64,000 bases of DNA from Lytechinus variegatus (GCF_018143015.1 NC_054749.1:35463000-35526999); one strand, 5' to 3'; numbered from the stretch's first letter, positions 24,864 to 37,383 are shown. Numbers and translations are program-made. The notes: generated by a model from the letters alone, not told the origin.

Positions 24864-25436
24864 CGCTGATAGCATAGGCAGCTCCCAAGCTGAGACAATC
24901 TTCGCCTCGATGCTGCATGTTGGGTTAGGTCCAAAGAATGCCACAACTCCACTCTTCCATTGCTCAGTAAGGGCCAGAATGGAATCCCTCTCCGTGTGTC
25001 CAGTATTCGTCCAAGTGTACCTCATTTTATAACCAGGCAGTAAATTTTTGTCGGCATTGACGGCATTGACCGCCTCGGTCATGGCACCTCCAATTCTCAT
25101 AGCGAACCGCGTGATCAAATCCTGAGACGAAGATGCTAAGAAGCCGACCTTGATCTCGATTAGGCCATCCTCGTCGACTACCAACTCCTGTTCACCGTCT
25201 GGACCACATTGCCCTGCTTGGGAAGGTGGTACAGGAGGTCCCGTTGATAGGTCCGTTGATGGTAGCTCTTGGGTAGTGATCATGTTCATAGGGGGCTCGA
25301 TCCCGTCGGAGGCTGTGGACGCATTCAGTTGCGCCATCGCCTCAGGGATCAACGATAAACATAAGACGGAAAGCCATAGCGACGTCAGTTTATGGTCAAC
25401 TGGAGACCAAATTCTCCGATGGCAGTGAATTTTCAT
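24864..25436 (-). CDS. Receptor-type guanylate cyclase, first coding exon (partial gene)
   Basis: Membrane guanylate cyclases make cGMP from GTP at the cell surface in response to peptide ligands. In echinoderms the family includes sperm chemoattractant-peptide receptors. This exon gives 191 residues. Residues 1-18 are a basic leader, 19-30 (LWLSVLCLSLI region) a hydrophobic core, and the likely signal cleavage is after AMA (residue 35). A Ser/Thr/Pro-rich linker with an N-glycosylation site (N38) and a Cys at 77 runs to about residue 90. From about residue 93 (IEIKVGFLAS) the sequence follows the N-terminal ANF-receptor fold; 'FFGPNPTCSIEAKIVSAWEL' followed by PMLSA (165-191) matches the conserved receptor-cyclase block. 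The exon ends in phase 0 at GCG|GTAAGT (donor at 24863-24862). The open frame continues past this point but is intronic. The transmembrane, kinase-homology and cyclase domains are not in view, so other class I ANF-receptor proteins remain possible. Confidence 0.85.
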
Positions 25437-28400
25437 TTCAATCGATTTTCGCCTCTTTTCAGTGAAAATTCAAACTAGATTTGTGTGTTTTCACTAACGC
25501 ATGCTACGATGCCCTTCAACCACTGTAGGTGAAAATCAATATGGAATGACAACCCGAAAAGAAAATATATCTGAATACAACATGCATATTCCAGGTCCTA
25601 AATCGCAACATTCATAATCAGCTATGAGAGTTCAATTTCAACATTTCGTCCATCATCAAAAGTGGATTTTGGACTGTAAAGCTACAACAAATTGTCTCTC
25701 AGTTAATCAGTTATCGGAGTCATTTACCTCTCTGAATGTCGAATCGTATATCAATGAATCACTATTTCATGAGCGTCTGTCTTTAATCGAAAGATTGCAA
25801 GGCAATGGGGCATGTCTTGCCTACCTCATCAAAAGTTAATGAAAATTTGATAATAAAACACAATATCCCCACAGAAGTAACCTGTCTCTCGTCAATAGAG
25901 TGATTAGGTGGTGTAAATCGAGGGCATACTGACAGATTGATGGTCTATGAGTCTGGCTGTGATTTATTTGCCAATCTCCTGTTGTTTTGTTGTTGTTGTG
26001 AGTGCTTCGAAAGCATTGAGATATCCAGGGTACGACTTCCAGGTAGGAATATGGAATTCAAACGTATCGACTTTATGACAGATGCACTAGCTGTCAAAAT
26101 GCATATCAGTTCGACCTATGCGTATTCAAGAAGGGCTATTTTTCTGCCTCTCAGAAGACATTGCTTGACATTTTACATTTCCATTCCATTTCTTTGCTTC
26201 GTTCTCGAGAGAGTCTCCGGTATATGGAATAATTACCTGAGCATCGTCTTGGAAACGAAGAAATTGACAAGGGGGATGGGAGCAGATGATCTGGTAATCC
26301 TTGCGCGATTACACGAGATGGGAATGTATTCTTTTGTGCTCACATCTGGCTCTCTAATCCTGATACCTTATATTGGTTGAGGGACGAGATTGCTTCCTAT
26401 CAATATTTTTGAGTAACGACTAACGTCCATAGGGGCAAGAAGTGTTTCTTCCAATGTTTCCATGATAAGAATGCGATATAATATTCATGAAGTCACCTCT
26501 GAATCTACATTCTTATATCAAACTAAGAATTGGAAGCATATAATGATTTGCTTTGGTATCGTAATAACGATTCCCAAAATTCAATAAAGCAGCCTATGTT
26601 ACATGCGTTTGATGTGCTTATGATATCGAGTACTTCCTGGCAGAGAAATTATATGGAGAGTTCAATAAGTCGCATTAAGGTAATCAATAAACCATGGACA
26701 CCTTGCTGCAAAACTTTTTTTTTTCGTTTTGATTATCCACCAACGTGTCAATTACAAGTATTTTTCGTGGTCGTCTGAGTTTTTAAACAACATGGCTACC
26801 GAATTGCATTCAACATGCTCAGTCATCGATTTCGATGGAAAGATGAAGTCTTAACCAGTAGAATTGCTAACAGCATCAGTTAAAGCATAGCATCCAGACC
26901 ATTAAATCGTCACTCACTTGTCAAGAGTTTTCTAAAATTATTTCTCGTTTATGGATCTCTAAGTGACATCAGTACCTCCTCTTCCAGCGAAATTGAAAAT
27001 GATATTTGTTTTTTCTCCTTATCTCTGCTTACTGACAGCATCCAAATGCCAAACGTGAATCGGGTGAATTTATTTTCTGTCAGACGGCAGGCTTATTTGT
27101 ATTTTGGCTAATATCGCGGCATAATCACGGATAAGCTGGATGAGGGTCAAACTTTCATATGCAAAATCACGAAATCGAAAAATTTTGCAGAATCATGAAG
27201 ACGTCAAAATGGTGCACATTCTTATCCGAATCATGCTTGATGTTTTCGTTTCATTTGCAAATCGGAGTGGGTACGTCCAAGTATTCCGAAATGATCGGCG
27301 GTGAATTTAAAACACGATGGCCAAACCTTTATTTTGTTGTCTTATCCGCCTCCCCTTGAAGTCATTCACTATCCATCAGTATTGTCGATTAGTTGATTGA
27401 ATTCATGATGATGCTGTTATTCGTGTTTTACCTGTTGAGTTCGTTTCATCGTCTGTTTACTACCGAGACAGAATTTTCATTCATTAGCGATCAGTTCATG
27501 GCCGGGCTGCAAAGAGAATGATAATAGCCCATAACAATATCCGTGAATGAATAGAATAAATGGTGCAGTACAAAGATCGTTTCCTTGTTTATGAATACAC
27601 CTATTTGGCTGGTGAACATGCCTAGTACACTTAAACGTGAAATAACTTGTTTTTTATTATTATTATTTCATTCTCCTTTAAGGAAAAATGTCTTAAATTT
27701 TTACGAGTCAAAGACAGAGCTGCATTAACGTCGATTCATTGCATGACGGCGACACCCCATTCGTCCTCCTGTCCACACAGCTGCTAAAAACTAAGTGAAG
27801 GTGGCTGCATCAGCGCTAGCAGACGACTAAAAACCAATTGGGTATCGATACTCCTCCAGTTCTCTTTTTTCCGCGCGCTAAGCTGAATCGTTCCGCCTTG
27901 ATGCGAGTGTTCATCATTCTGAGAGCGCATTTAAATGGGGCAAGTGGTGTTAGCAGCGAAGGAGCAGTGCGTACGTGTGCGTGTGGATGTGCGTGCGAGT
28001 GTGCGTGCGTGTCCGTGTTGGGGTGGGGAATGGTAAATTAATATATGATATGCTGATAGCAGCTAATCAAAATATCTAACACGCAGAATACTGTGAGTGG
28101 TCTTTAAACGTATATTTGAACATGGTAAACCAAAATATTTAAGAGCATTGTCAACTTTTGTGCTCGACACATGTTCACCATCATGACTGTGCAATACAAA
28201 CGCCTCTTTAGAAATGGGATACGGTTTATCATTAATTGTTTTTTTTATGATTTTTAACAGGGCTAGCGATACTAGATGCAGTCTGTATTCATTGCGGGAT
28301 GTAGGTCATGCGTATCATCTAATGGTCGTATTATTATTGTTGTTAGTATTAACGAATCCCCATTAACCAAATACTGTATAAGCTTGGCTTTGATAGTTTC

Positions 28401-28573
28401 ACCATAAAAAACGAAGTTTTTCTTCAAAAAGATCAAATGATCAGTCAGAATGACCCTAATTGCACTCATTTATCTCTAAAGTGCACAATCGCGAAGGCAT
28501 TTATGATACGCGTCTTTTAATCATCATGTTTCTGATATGATTCAATAATTAGTTTATATGAATGCACAGTATC
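25437..28573. other. Upstream flank of the guanylate cyclase gene; no further gene recognised
   Basis: This interval should include the 5' UTR and promoter of the minus-strand cyclase gene, or an upstream non-coding exon. A possible splice acceptor on the minus strand ('TTTTCACTGAAAAG') sits about 20-30 bp before the ATG. I could not place a TATA box. A plus-strand frame of 147 codons (25937-26380) has no recognisable domain, and its length is near what chance allows in 64 kb of such sequence. Confidence 0.4.
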
Positions 28574-28581
28574 ACTGAAGC
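28574..28581. other. Left target-site duplication of hAT element
   Basis: The 8-mer ACTGAAGC directly precedes the CAGTGG terminus and is repeated exactly at 30337-30344 after the other terminus. An 8-bp duplication is diagnostic of hAT-superfamily insertion. Confidence 0.95.
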
Positions 28582-28987
28582 CAGTGGTGGCACCAGGATT
28601 TTCAAAGTGGGGGGGGCAAATGGGGGGCAAAAGAAAATATTGGGGGGGCAAGGGCAGTCAAAAAATTTTTTTGCATGTGTGGAAAAATCGAGCGCGAAGC
28701 GCGAGTTTTAGTGGCCCCAATAAACATTTTTTTGTTACACTTGATATAAACAGAAATTTTTGTAAAATCAGGTAATGCTTAATGGAGCAAAGTTATTGAT
28801 CAAAACTAGATCATGAACTGAACATTTACATATATGTAATCTTAAGGCGTAGACCTATTCTACTTTTACATTTTTGTATCACATCAGAAAAAATGCATGC
28901 AGCAAAACAAACAGCATTGTCAATGTATGCAAGGTAATAATGTAAAAAAAAGGGAAAAATGCTAACCAACTAATTGCAAAACATAAC

Positions 28988-29278
28988 TTGTCTACATATT
29001 TTCCAAGCACATGTAAAGTTACTGACATCTGTAGGCTTATACTTACATTCCTACTTGAGCGTTATCCTGGTCGTTGGGTATCTCATGATGAACCTGTCAA
29101 CCACCTCTTCCAGGTCGATAGCAAGAGCTCTTTCTCGGTGGACACTTATTACCGCGAGGCTTTTGAGCCTGCTGTTAATCATGTTGGCTCTGAGATGATT
29201 TTTGATGAGCTTGAGTTAACTGAAGGTTCTTTCACAAGAAGCTGTACTTACTGGGATGATTGCAGCTATTTTCACTAA
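28988..29278 (+). pseudogene. Possible opposite-strand transposase-like fragment in the hAT element
   Basis: This plus-strand frame of 96 codons lies inside the hAT transposon but reads against the transposase. Its middle (DTYYREAFEPAVNHV, then FDELELTEGSF) resembles the short 'YYR...P..D' block that precedes the dimerisation region in some ZMYM1-like hAT proteins. If real, a second transposase piece was captured in inverted orientation. The resemblance is weak and rests on a few residues, so chance is a fair alternative. Confidence 0.2.
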
Positions 29279-29818
29279 CTTGTACAGTTCTTCAAAGGAC
29301 ATAGTAAGTGGCTTCAGGTGTTCCGCGACATCAATCAAAGTTTCTAGTTTGGTGTCAGACCTTTCAATCATTCTCTTGACAGGTCTCATTTCAGTTTTGA
29401 TGTCCTCAAGATTGAGTTTATAGTGCACTGCAAGAGGCTTGACAGTTTCGAAGTCCAGAAACTTATGAGACTTAGGATCCAGAGCTGCAAGTGAACGAAA
29501 GATCTGCAGATTTTCGTTGCTAAATCTTCTACTTAATTCACCTAAAAACACATCCACTGTAGGATTAAGTATTGCTATTTTCATGCTAGCTGCATCAGAC
29601 ACTTTGTCACGCTTTCCGAGCTTAGACAGAACTACAAAGTCATCCATTGTTGATGGTGCACTGGTTTGTCTGCGTTTATTGCTACATTTAAGTCCATTTT
29701 CCTTTGCTAGTGTAAGTGATTCACTGAAGTAGCTATCAGCTTAAGAGGGAGGGGACAGAACACCCATCGCAGATTGCACATCTTTACATAGCCTATTTAC
29801 TTTTTCACTAAAAACCAT
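29216..29818 (-). pseudogene. hAT transposase C-terminal part (ZMYM1-like), broken
   Basis: Transposases of this family cut and paste hAT elements and dimerise through a C-terminal domain. Reading from an ATG at 29818, the frame gives 25 codons, a TAA at 29743-29741, then continues in the same frame for 175 codons to the stop at 29216. Landmarks are KRRQTS near the ZMYM1-type 'R..Q' segment, ELSRRF, and the C-terminal block 'IPVSTASCERTFS', which matches the hAT dimerisation signature. The protein then stops, where family members usually continue ('ERTFS' followed by a short tail). The RNase-H-like catalytic core and the zinc-finger N-terminus are missing. The in-frame stop and truncation make it inactive unless unseen exons exist. 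Confidence 0.85.
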
Positions 29819-30336
29819 GACGGTGACAAATTATGAACGAAGAGTTCAAGCATTCTTATTTGTTAATGAAGCAAATCGATGAGTTTAATCAAAATTTTAC
29901 ATGAGTAGATGCATATTTATTTCAAGGAAGGGGCAGACTTTGAGTATTTGTCCTCCACGCCCCCCCCCCCCCCAAAGAATAAACATTGCTGACGACAGAA
30001 TACACACTTACATTAGCTTGTGTATCACACATTGAAATGTCTGCCTTAATGCAAGATATAACAAGCGATATAAACTTATTACAAACTAATAGTGTGCGAG
30101 GAAGCCAACAGCGACTAAGTGAGAAAATTTTCAAGTTTTGAAGAGCAGAAAATGGTATTTTAGAGCACTTCACAGCTGAGCTTGAATATGTAGTACGACA
30201 GCATCTACTTATTTACAAATTACTGTATAATTTTCTTTTAAGTCCTCAAAATTTCTGGGGGGGCAACTGGGGGGGCAAAGCTTCTGAGTGGGGGGGGGCA
30301 AATGCCCCCCCATGCCCCCCCTTGGTGCCGCCACTG

Positions 30337-30344
30337 ACTGAAGC
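30337..30344. other. Right target-site duplication of hAT element
   Basis: ACTGAAGC, identical to 28574-28581. Confidence 0.95.
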
Positions 30345-30835
30345 TGATAGTGTTACTACATCTTGATTATGTTTTGTATGTTAATAAAAAAATCATATTT
30401 TGCCTTATCACCGACATAAAAAGTAAATATCAAATTGTTGTATTTCATTTCAACATATAAACGTGAACTGCAATTGTAAGAATTCGTTTTTTATTTGAAA
30501 TTAAATTAAATTCCATTCTTCTATAATCTTTTTTATTGACATTGAAAATACCCAAAAAAATACATAAATTTACATTTCAATAAAAAATGAACGAATGACG
30601 CTACTACACATGCAAATTTCACATGGCTCGTGAAACAAGCACATTAATATTTCCTTGGCAAATTTCTAGAAAAAATAAATAGGCCCCAGACCACAGGAGC
30701 TTGAGATAAATGGAAGTTTTTCGCGGCTTGATTATTTGTTGATGAAGGATGATAAAAAAAATGCAAATATATTCTGTATAATTGAATAATTTGTATATTT
30801 CTATATATATATATTATGTACATATATACAGTATA

Positions 30836-31595
30836 CAGTGCGTCCAACAAAAACGAAACTGAAATTTATCTTTGATTTATTATAACTTAATCACAAACAT
30901 AATAGACATATGACCTACCATTGTAATCTCCTCTTTCATCTGAAATTACTTAAATGATTTCATTTGAAGAGGGAATACCAAAGAGTCAATTGGCGGGCTG
31001 TATCTAGGTTTCAAAAAGAAAACCAAATTTGTATAAAGTTCAATATCTGCTCTTTAATTTGATACATCAAAACAAAGTTCTGGTTATTTGAAGTAAGGCT
31101 TGAATTTCAATAATTGCATAAAATGAAGAGGTTTTACAGGCTAGCGTTCAGACTCACTCGACACTCCGTTTTGTGACGATCAGCCATGCATTAAGTCTTT
31201 TGTTAACCGTGCGATAGCTTCTCTGGGAAACCGGTGAAAACACGTTTATTTAATGAAATTATGGAAATACAAGCATTGTTTCGAGGGAACAGAACTTTAT
31301 TTTACTTCTTGACCATTTTCTGTGATTAAGGTATCAAATAAAAGAGCAGATATTGAACTTTTTAGGCTTGAGATTTTCTTTTTGATTCAGATACCCCCGG
31401 CAAATGAGTTTTTGATACCCTTTCTTCAAATTGTTTTGCTCACTCATGCGTGAATGAGAAATAATCTAAGTAATATCAGGTGAAAGAGGAGATTCTAATC
31501 TTTACAATGATAGGTCATTTGTCTATTTTATTAATGACTAAGTTATGATAAATCACCGCTAGATCTCGGTTTCGTTTTGTTTGTTGGATGCATTG
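30836..31595. repeat. Tc1/mariner-like palindromic element, 760 bp
   Basis: The left end is 'CAGTGCGTCCAACAAAAACG' after a TA. The right end, read inward, is 'CAATGCATCCAACAAACAAA' followed by 'ACGAAACC', and it too is bounded by TA. The arms pair with mismatches and small indels over at least 150 bp, through 'AATAGACATATGACCTACC' / 'AATAGACAAATGACCTATC' and 'TCCTCTTTCA'. TA flanks and 'CAGTGCGTCC'-type ends fit the Tc1/mariner superfamily. No transposase frame is present, so it is non-autonomous. Confidence 0.75.
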
Positions 31596-31597
31596 TA

Positions 31598-32309
31598 TAT
31601 GTATGTACGTATTAAGTTTGATTTTATACATGATAGCTTCTCCACTGTATAGTAGCCCCCTGTTCAATAAATCCTGTATTAATATAAATATAAATTGATA
31701 AATCATACTATCTGTCCATTTTTTTTGTATTCAATTGATCGTTTTTTACAGCAAAATAATAGTGATCTCTCTTTTTACACAAATGCATAATAATAGTGAT
31801 TAAAACTAACTGATTTAGAAGCTACACATTACTGATATTATGTATAAGGGAATATTTCCATGTGATGTAACTAAAAGATCTTGTCAGGGTCATCCACAGA
31901 CTGATGATAGATGATGGTATTCAAATTAAATATCCGCACGAAAATTGACAGACAAAATGACAGGGAGTGTTACAATAAAAAAAGATACAAAGTTATTACT
32001 TTTGTTGGTATGACAGGAAAGACGATCATACGAAATAGACAAACATAGCATTCATATGAATGAGAGAAAGAGAGAGATTGTGACAGAAATTAAGGGAGAA
32101 TGGATATTCACTGATTTGATTATTTGGTTTTATTATTTTTATTTAACTTGATTTTAGGAATAAGAACAAGAAAACCCCACAAAAAAATGAAAATATTCAA
32201 AAGAAACGAGACCAAAACTTTGCAATTCCTTTATTTTACTCTTCAAAGGGAAAATATTACATAGAGCAAAAATTATATTAATAATCATGAAGACAATAGT
32301 AATGTTTTA
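31598..32309. other. No gene recognised
   Basis: AT-rich spacer between the mariner-like palindrome and a SINE fragment. I saw no exon, repeat or structured element. Confidence 0.5.
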
Positions 32310-32480
32310 TCTACCCAGAGCAGCCACTTCATTTATTAAACTTGTAGACATAACATGACCCTTCTCCAGTATACATGTTGGGTGCCATCACCCAAATCTT
32401 TGCGACCCGATCATGGATCGAACCCTTGACCTCCTCTTCATGATGCGGGCGCTATACCACTGAGTCACATTTTCCGGTGT
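32310..32480 (-). repeat. tRNA-derived SINE, minus strand
   Basis: On the minus strand, 'GTGACTCAGTGGTATAGCGC' (A-box-like) is followed by 'GGGTTCGATCC' (B box) and then a non-tRNA body ('AAAGATTTGGGTGATGGCAC'). A tRNA-like anticodon position would read CAT, but the acceptor stem does not pair and the sequence continues as a SINE body. Boundaries are approximate. The head differs from the SINEs at 246 and 38441, so this is another family. Confidence 0.6.
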
Positions 32481-32677
32481 CTAGAGTCCAAAATAAATAT
32501 CAGAAATTACTTTCTATGCCGTCTGAATCATTTATTTAAAAAATTTTATAGTTTTCATTATTGCTGATTAACTATTATAGTATGGTATTGATAAGACTTT
32601 GGTTCCTTTCTATAATTTAATTATCTTATCTTCTGGTAACGGCCACTATAGCAAAACCAAAGAATTAATTCTAATAT

Positions 32678-32714
<37 letters not shown>
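32678..32714. repeat. (TA)n microsatellite
   Basis: About 36 bp of TA repeats with one C interruption. Confidence 0.95.
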
Positions 32715-32715
<1 letters not shown>

Positions 32716-32717
<2 letters not shown>

Positions 32718-35700
32718 CTGTAAGATCATTAGCTATATGATATAAACTATGCTTCTTTTTATTCCCGATGGAATGCCATATGCACATGATATAACAGTGC
32801 ACAGTTACTCAACGTACCAGTATAATACATACAGGGGACCTACCTTTATGCATAGGCAATAGCTGATTGATAGGCCCGATGTAATGCATTTGAATATTGC
32901 CTCTGCAGCCAACCTTAATCCCAACGGGGCGATTAATTCTTAGGAGTGAGATATCATTAGATATTCATGAAAAATGGAGTAAAACTGGAGTTTTTCCCCC
33001 CTCATGGCCGCCTGCTGATATTTATATTCCTCATGGAGATTATATCCTAATAACATATTACAGGCTTATTAACATTTACTACACCTTTAATCGATTTACT
33101 AACATATACCCGGAGGCGTTATCATAGCCTCAAAATGTTCCAATCTTTAAAATTTCGTTCTGATGTTAAGCAAAAGAGACCAAAGTCACAACTGAAGAGA
33201 CCATTTTAAATCATCATCATCATCGTGATCTTATAAAGGATTTCATTTGTCCTTAAATACATCAGAACTTACAAGGCATTCTAGCAAAATAGTCGCATAT
33301 TGGAGCAAGATAAAGAATATAATAATTTTTTAAAAAGTACCCCTAGCGTCTTTCGCGGCGGTTTTACGGGAAACCCGCATTTCTTGTATTGCCGAAATGA
33401 CATGATTATTAAAAGAGTGGGTCCTTGAATAAAGATGGTGCTGATTACTAAAATAGTCGCCGGTGCAATGACAAAGGGAAAACTATAGGATGATGGTAAG
33501 ATGCTCGATTTTACATTGAATATCCTTGCGCTACGGATATGGCCTCTCGACATCCATAAAATATTTAATGTCTAGTGACTTTTTTTTCATACATGTTCAT
33601 TTTAGTTTGTAAATGCGAAGCATGAATATTTCAAAAATAATAAATTATCTATCTTTCAGTTTGTTTTAATATAAGGAACGGTTAAACGGCAATGTATTAA
33701 CTTAGTGTATGGTGGTTCATTTTTATTTTTAACTTTTACCCCCAAAACTTGTCTGGATCAGACAGTTATATTACTTGGTCACATCTTTTTCTACAATGTA
33801 AGTGTCATTCTAATATTCTATTGAATCTTTACACAAATCACGCTAAAATAATTATATCATTTTACTTTTGATTACTGTGACATGATACATGAGCAGATGA
33901 TAACACTAGATTGCTTTATTAACAAAGTGATTATTAGTTTGAACAGAAACTTGGTATTAATTTAAGAAGGAAAACAAATATTCATGAGGAGGGCGCTCTA
34001 CCATGTCACTGTGTCTAAAGGTCACCGCTCACCTTATGATTGGGAATGAAACTAATAGTTTTGCAGTAAATATTCAAACATGGGTAATCTTACCGTGTAA
34101 TGTTATAAATTATTGTACGAATACCTATAATCGAATATGTGACTACGTTATCATCCTTCTTAGAATTAAGTGAATTTGATCTCTAGTCGTAATGACGTCA
34201 TTAGAAGTAGAGCCACTTATTTCAATAATTGCTAATAGAAACGTGTTCGAATCGCCAGGGCCCTAGTCCATGTATTATATCTATATTTCTGGTATTTTTA
34301 AAATCATACTCCCATCAATTTGAAAAAAAAAAAAAGTTGGTGCCTTGAGCAATTTTAAGCAATGAACGCATTGTGTTGACTAGAGTTTGGTCCTTTTAAC
34401 TTCTGACAGTTCGCCTATTTGTGTTTGCGAAGTCTGTGCAGTCCGATAATGCAACCAAATATGAGTCTGTTTTATTTTGTATTGAGTGCACACATGAGCT
34501 CATGATTAAAAACCTTGTATGTTGCATCGTCCGTGTAGGACATCGTCTTGATTTCCTTTTGATATTGCGAATGTATTAATATAGTGAGGGATGATCGGAT
34601 TTATTTCAAATCATTTTCAAGTTCATCCATGAAATCCATCTTGAATCCATCAAATTTCTTTTCAATCATGTGTACCGCACTCGATATTGACTGTCGAGGA
34701 AAACAGATTCATTCCGATTGATTTTCAAAGGCCATTAAAAATCAAAGCAAAGGTCAGAGCTTGGATTTTGAAATGCATTATATTTTACTTTTTTTCATTA
34801 TCCATCGGATATTCTAATATCATGAATATTGTGATGTAGAAATAAGATAAATTTCAGAAGGGAAAATGAAAAAAGGGATACATTATTTGGGATATGTCAA
34901 CTCAAAATTACCAAAGGTAGAAAATCATATGCTATGAACGTGAAATGCATTTGTTTTGTTCTTTATTACAATAATAAATTTATTTTTCAAAACAGTATTA
35001 AAACAAGGCATTATTAAAATCTGATATATAATGGTCGGCTGTGAACATATGTGCAAAAACATGAAAAGAGAGTCAGAACGAACAGAGAAGTTCATTGAAT
35101 TGAACTTATTTAGGAAATAATGAAACAGCGAGGGAAAATGTCGATAAACTTGGTCAAGGAGTTTGAAGACATGGAAAACCATCCAACATATTCCCTTTAT
35201 AGCCACTTTCATGCCGCACTGATAAAATATGTTACACAGTTTGCTTCATTGCATATTTCTTGCAGATTGTAGACAAAAGAGTCATGCCTATTACAGACTT
35301 ACGGCGAATTACACAACGATACATGACTTTGTTATGATAATTACTTTGCGCTGCTTCTGGTCGGATAACATGAGTAGACACATTGCTCACTTTTACAGGG
35401 GACAGCAAAAATAGATGTCGCAACAATTTTTGAAGTATGATTAAAAATCACTTGACTGGCCGCATTTGGCCACAGTTTTGACACATAACATCACAAATTG
35501 ATACATCCCAACAAACTGATCATATAATTTTTATAGTGTGGAACTGTGTGTGATTTTGTAAAATGTTGATTTAAAAATGTCCAATAATTCGGTTATTTCA
35601 CGGAGCTTCCAAGCTCCTAGGTTTTATCACATTGTTATCATTCAATATTTCGCCTAAAATCAGGACACAATATTTCTTCATGTGTTCAATATTTGTGTTT

Positions 35701-37383
35701 GTGCTAAAAAAAATGGAAATATCCCAGTCATCTTTCTTTCGACACAAATCATTTTTCAGCTTTTCCATGCAACTGGCGGCATCACAGGTCGCCACCAAAG
35801 GCTACATTGAACCAGCGTGTTCCTTTTGTACTTCTTTAGAAGTTGGAAGCTATTTGCATATCGTTGTCACTCCATTATTTTTACCTCAATGATTTGGTGG
35901 AATGCCTATATATTTTTCCACGGACATCTGACACTTATTTTCATATGAGCTGAAGCAAATAAATAGATGCATTATTATTAATAATGATCAACCGAAATAC
36001 AGCTTGAGCTAAAGTTCATCATAATTTCAAAATGAACGATTTTTTTATCACCAAAATTACTCGGATATTGTACATTTGCTCATATTTGACTTATTCTACT
36101 ATGAACATACAATGCATGAGGCATTATGAAAATCGTAATAAGAGAGAGGATATGGGAGATTGATAGGTTAGCTCAAATTTCCAATTTTAATTATTTCAGG
36201 TATAGGGACGATCGAACTGCTGAATAAATCAGGCTTAATGGAAAGCGCGTGCTTAATATGACTGGATACAATGCTCTATGATATTTGAAAAATTGATTGG
36301 ATAACACGATAATGGACATGATGGAAGATGTATGATACACAGATACATGGGTGGTAAATAACTTGAATAGAATAAAAATGTGGAATATTCCTAAGACCTT
36401 TGATGAATCAGAAGAAAGCTTAACAAATATTTTAGATCATAATCGCTTTCTTAGTTGATCATTGATCACTTTTTCTAGTGATCTTGGTCTGTCTGAGACC
36501 TACAGTTTTGTAGTTCATTTTTTTTATATTGCAACATGGTAAATAAGCGGATAAAGAAACAAACTAATGCTAGATCAATGTGTCCACTTGTATGAATTCG
36601 TGCATTACGATAATGGTGAAAGATTGCGTTCACAGACCATCTCTATATTATCTACCCTTGTTAACTAGTCGAGGTTTTGATATCTTATTGATGACACAGT
36701 ATCAACTCGATTCAGTGCATCTGACTTGATAGTCCTTGTCATTGACGACAGCCCTCCCTTGGCCAAACGTCGTCCGGTAGATTATTTTGACCGATATATT
36801 TCATCCCAAAGGAGCTTTATTAAGACGAGCGAGAAGCGGATGGTCAGAACTTGATTGCAGTTTGGCGTAAAGGCGTTAGATTTCTCGAGAAATGATATGA
36901 TGAATTTCGTCTAAATGCTGGTGCTTTATGTTATTATTATACCCAATTGTGGTGTAAAAGTATAAGATGACCTCAAGATCGAACGATGATATAACCGTAT
37001 ACATTGAAACTAAAAGCGAACTTACTTTGTTATCAGGGGTGACGATCGAAAGATTTTACCAAGCTGCAGAGAAAAAAAATCGCTCTCGGGACTATTTTCA
37101 CCGAATCATAATGTACAAGCTCTGTTTTTTTTGCTCCTCATTTTCATGTTCATATCTGCTTCTTTTGATCATGCGAAATATTTTACAACTCTTTGTTTTA
37201 TTAAACATGTATATCTGTTGTCTAAAGTACTGATGGAGAGTAAGTAAAGTGATTAAGTGAACTTATTTAGGTGTGGAATCTTAAAGTAATTGTTTATTCA
37301 CTTTCTATTTCGTTAGTGAAGTAAACAGGAAATTTGATCAGTGTTGTTTCTTTTCATCAATTTTCGTCACCTTTTTTTAAGCT
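32716..37383. other. No gene recognised
   Basis: AT-rich, with open frames up to 95 codons and none with a recognisable domain. A 13-base A run is near 34323-34335. A B-box-like 'GTTCGAATCGCC' at about 34244 lacks a matching A box. I see nothing else to annotate. Confidence 0.5.

Larger units (their letters stand above)
28582..30336 (-). mobile_element. hAT-superfamily DNA transposon, 1755 bp, both ends present
   Basis: The ends are inverted repeats: the left begins CAGTGGTGGCACCA, and the right, read inward, is CAGTGGCGGCACCA (13 of 14 match). Both subterminal regions carry several copies of a G-run word (GGGGGGGCAA/TGCCCCCCC) on opposite strands, as expected of hAT subterminal transposase-binding repeats. 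An exact 8-bp duplication flanks it. The interior carries the C-terminal part of a hAT transposase on the minus strand. At 1.75 kb, with only a partial transposase interrupted by a stop, it is a non-autonomous or internally deleted copy. Its recognisable ends and exact duplication suggest fairly recent insertion. Sequence similar to its ends occurs in the small MITE at 56834-56975. Confidence 0.95.

Noticed and set aside
25937..26380. 147-codon plus-strand open frame upstream of the cyclase exon
   Set aside because: No domain, no splice context and no protein-like periodicity. A rough estimate of stop frequency gives a longest chance frame of similar size over six frames of 64 kb.
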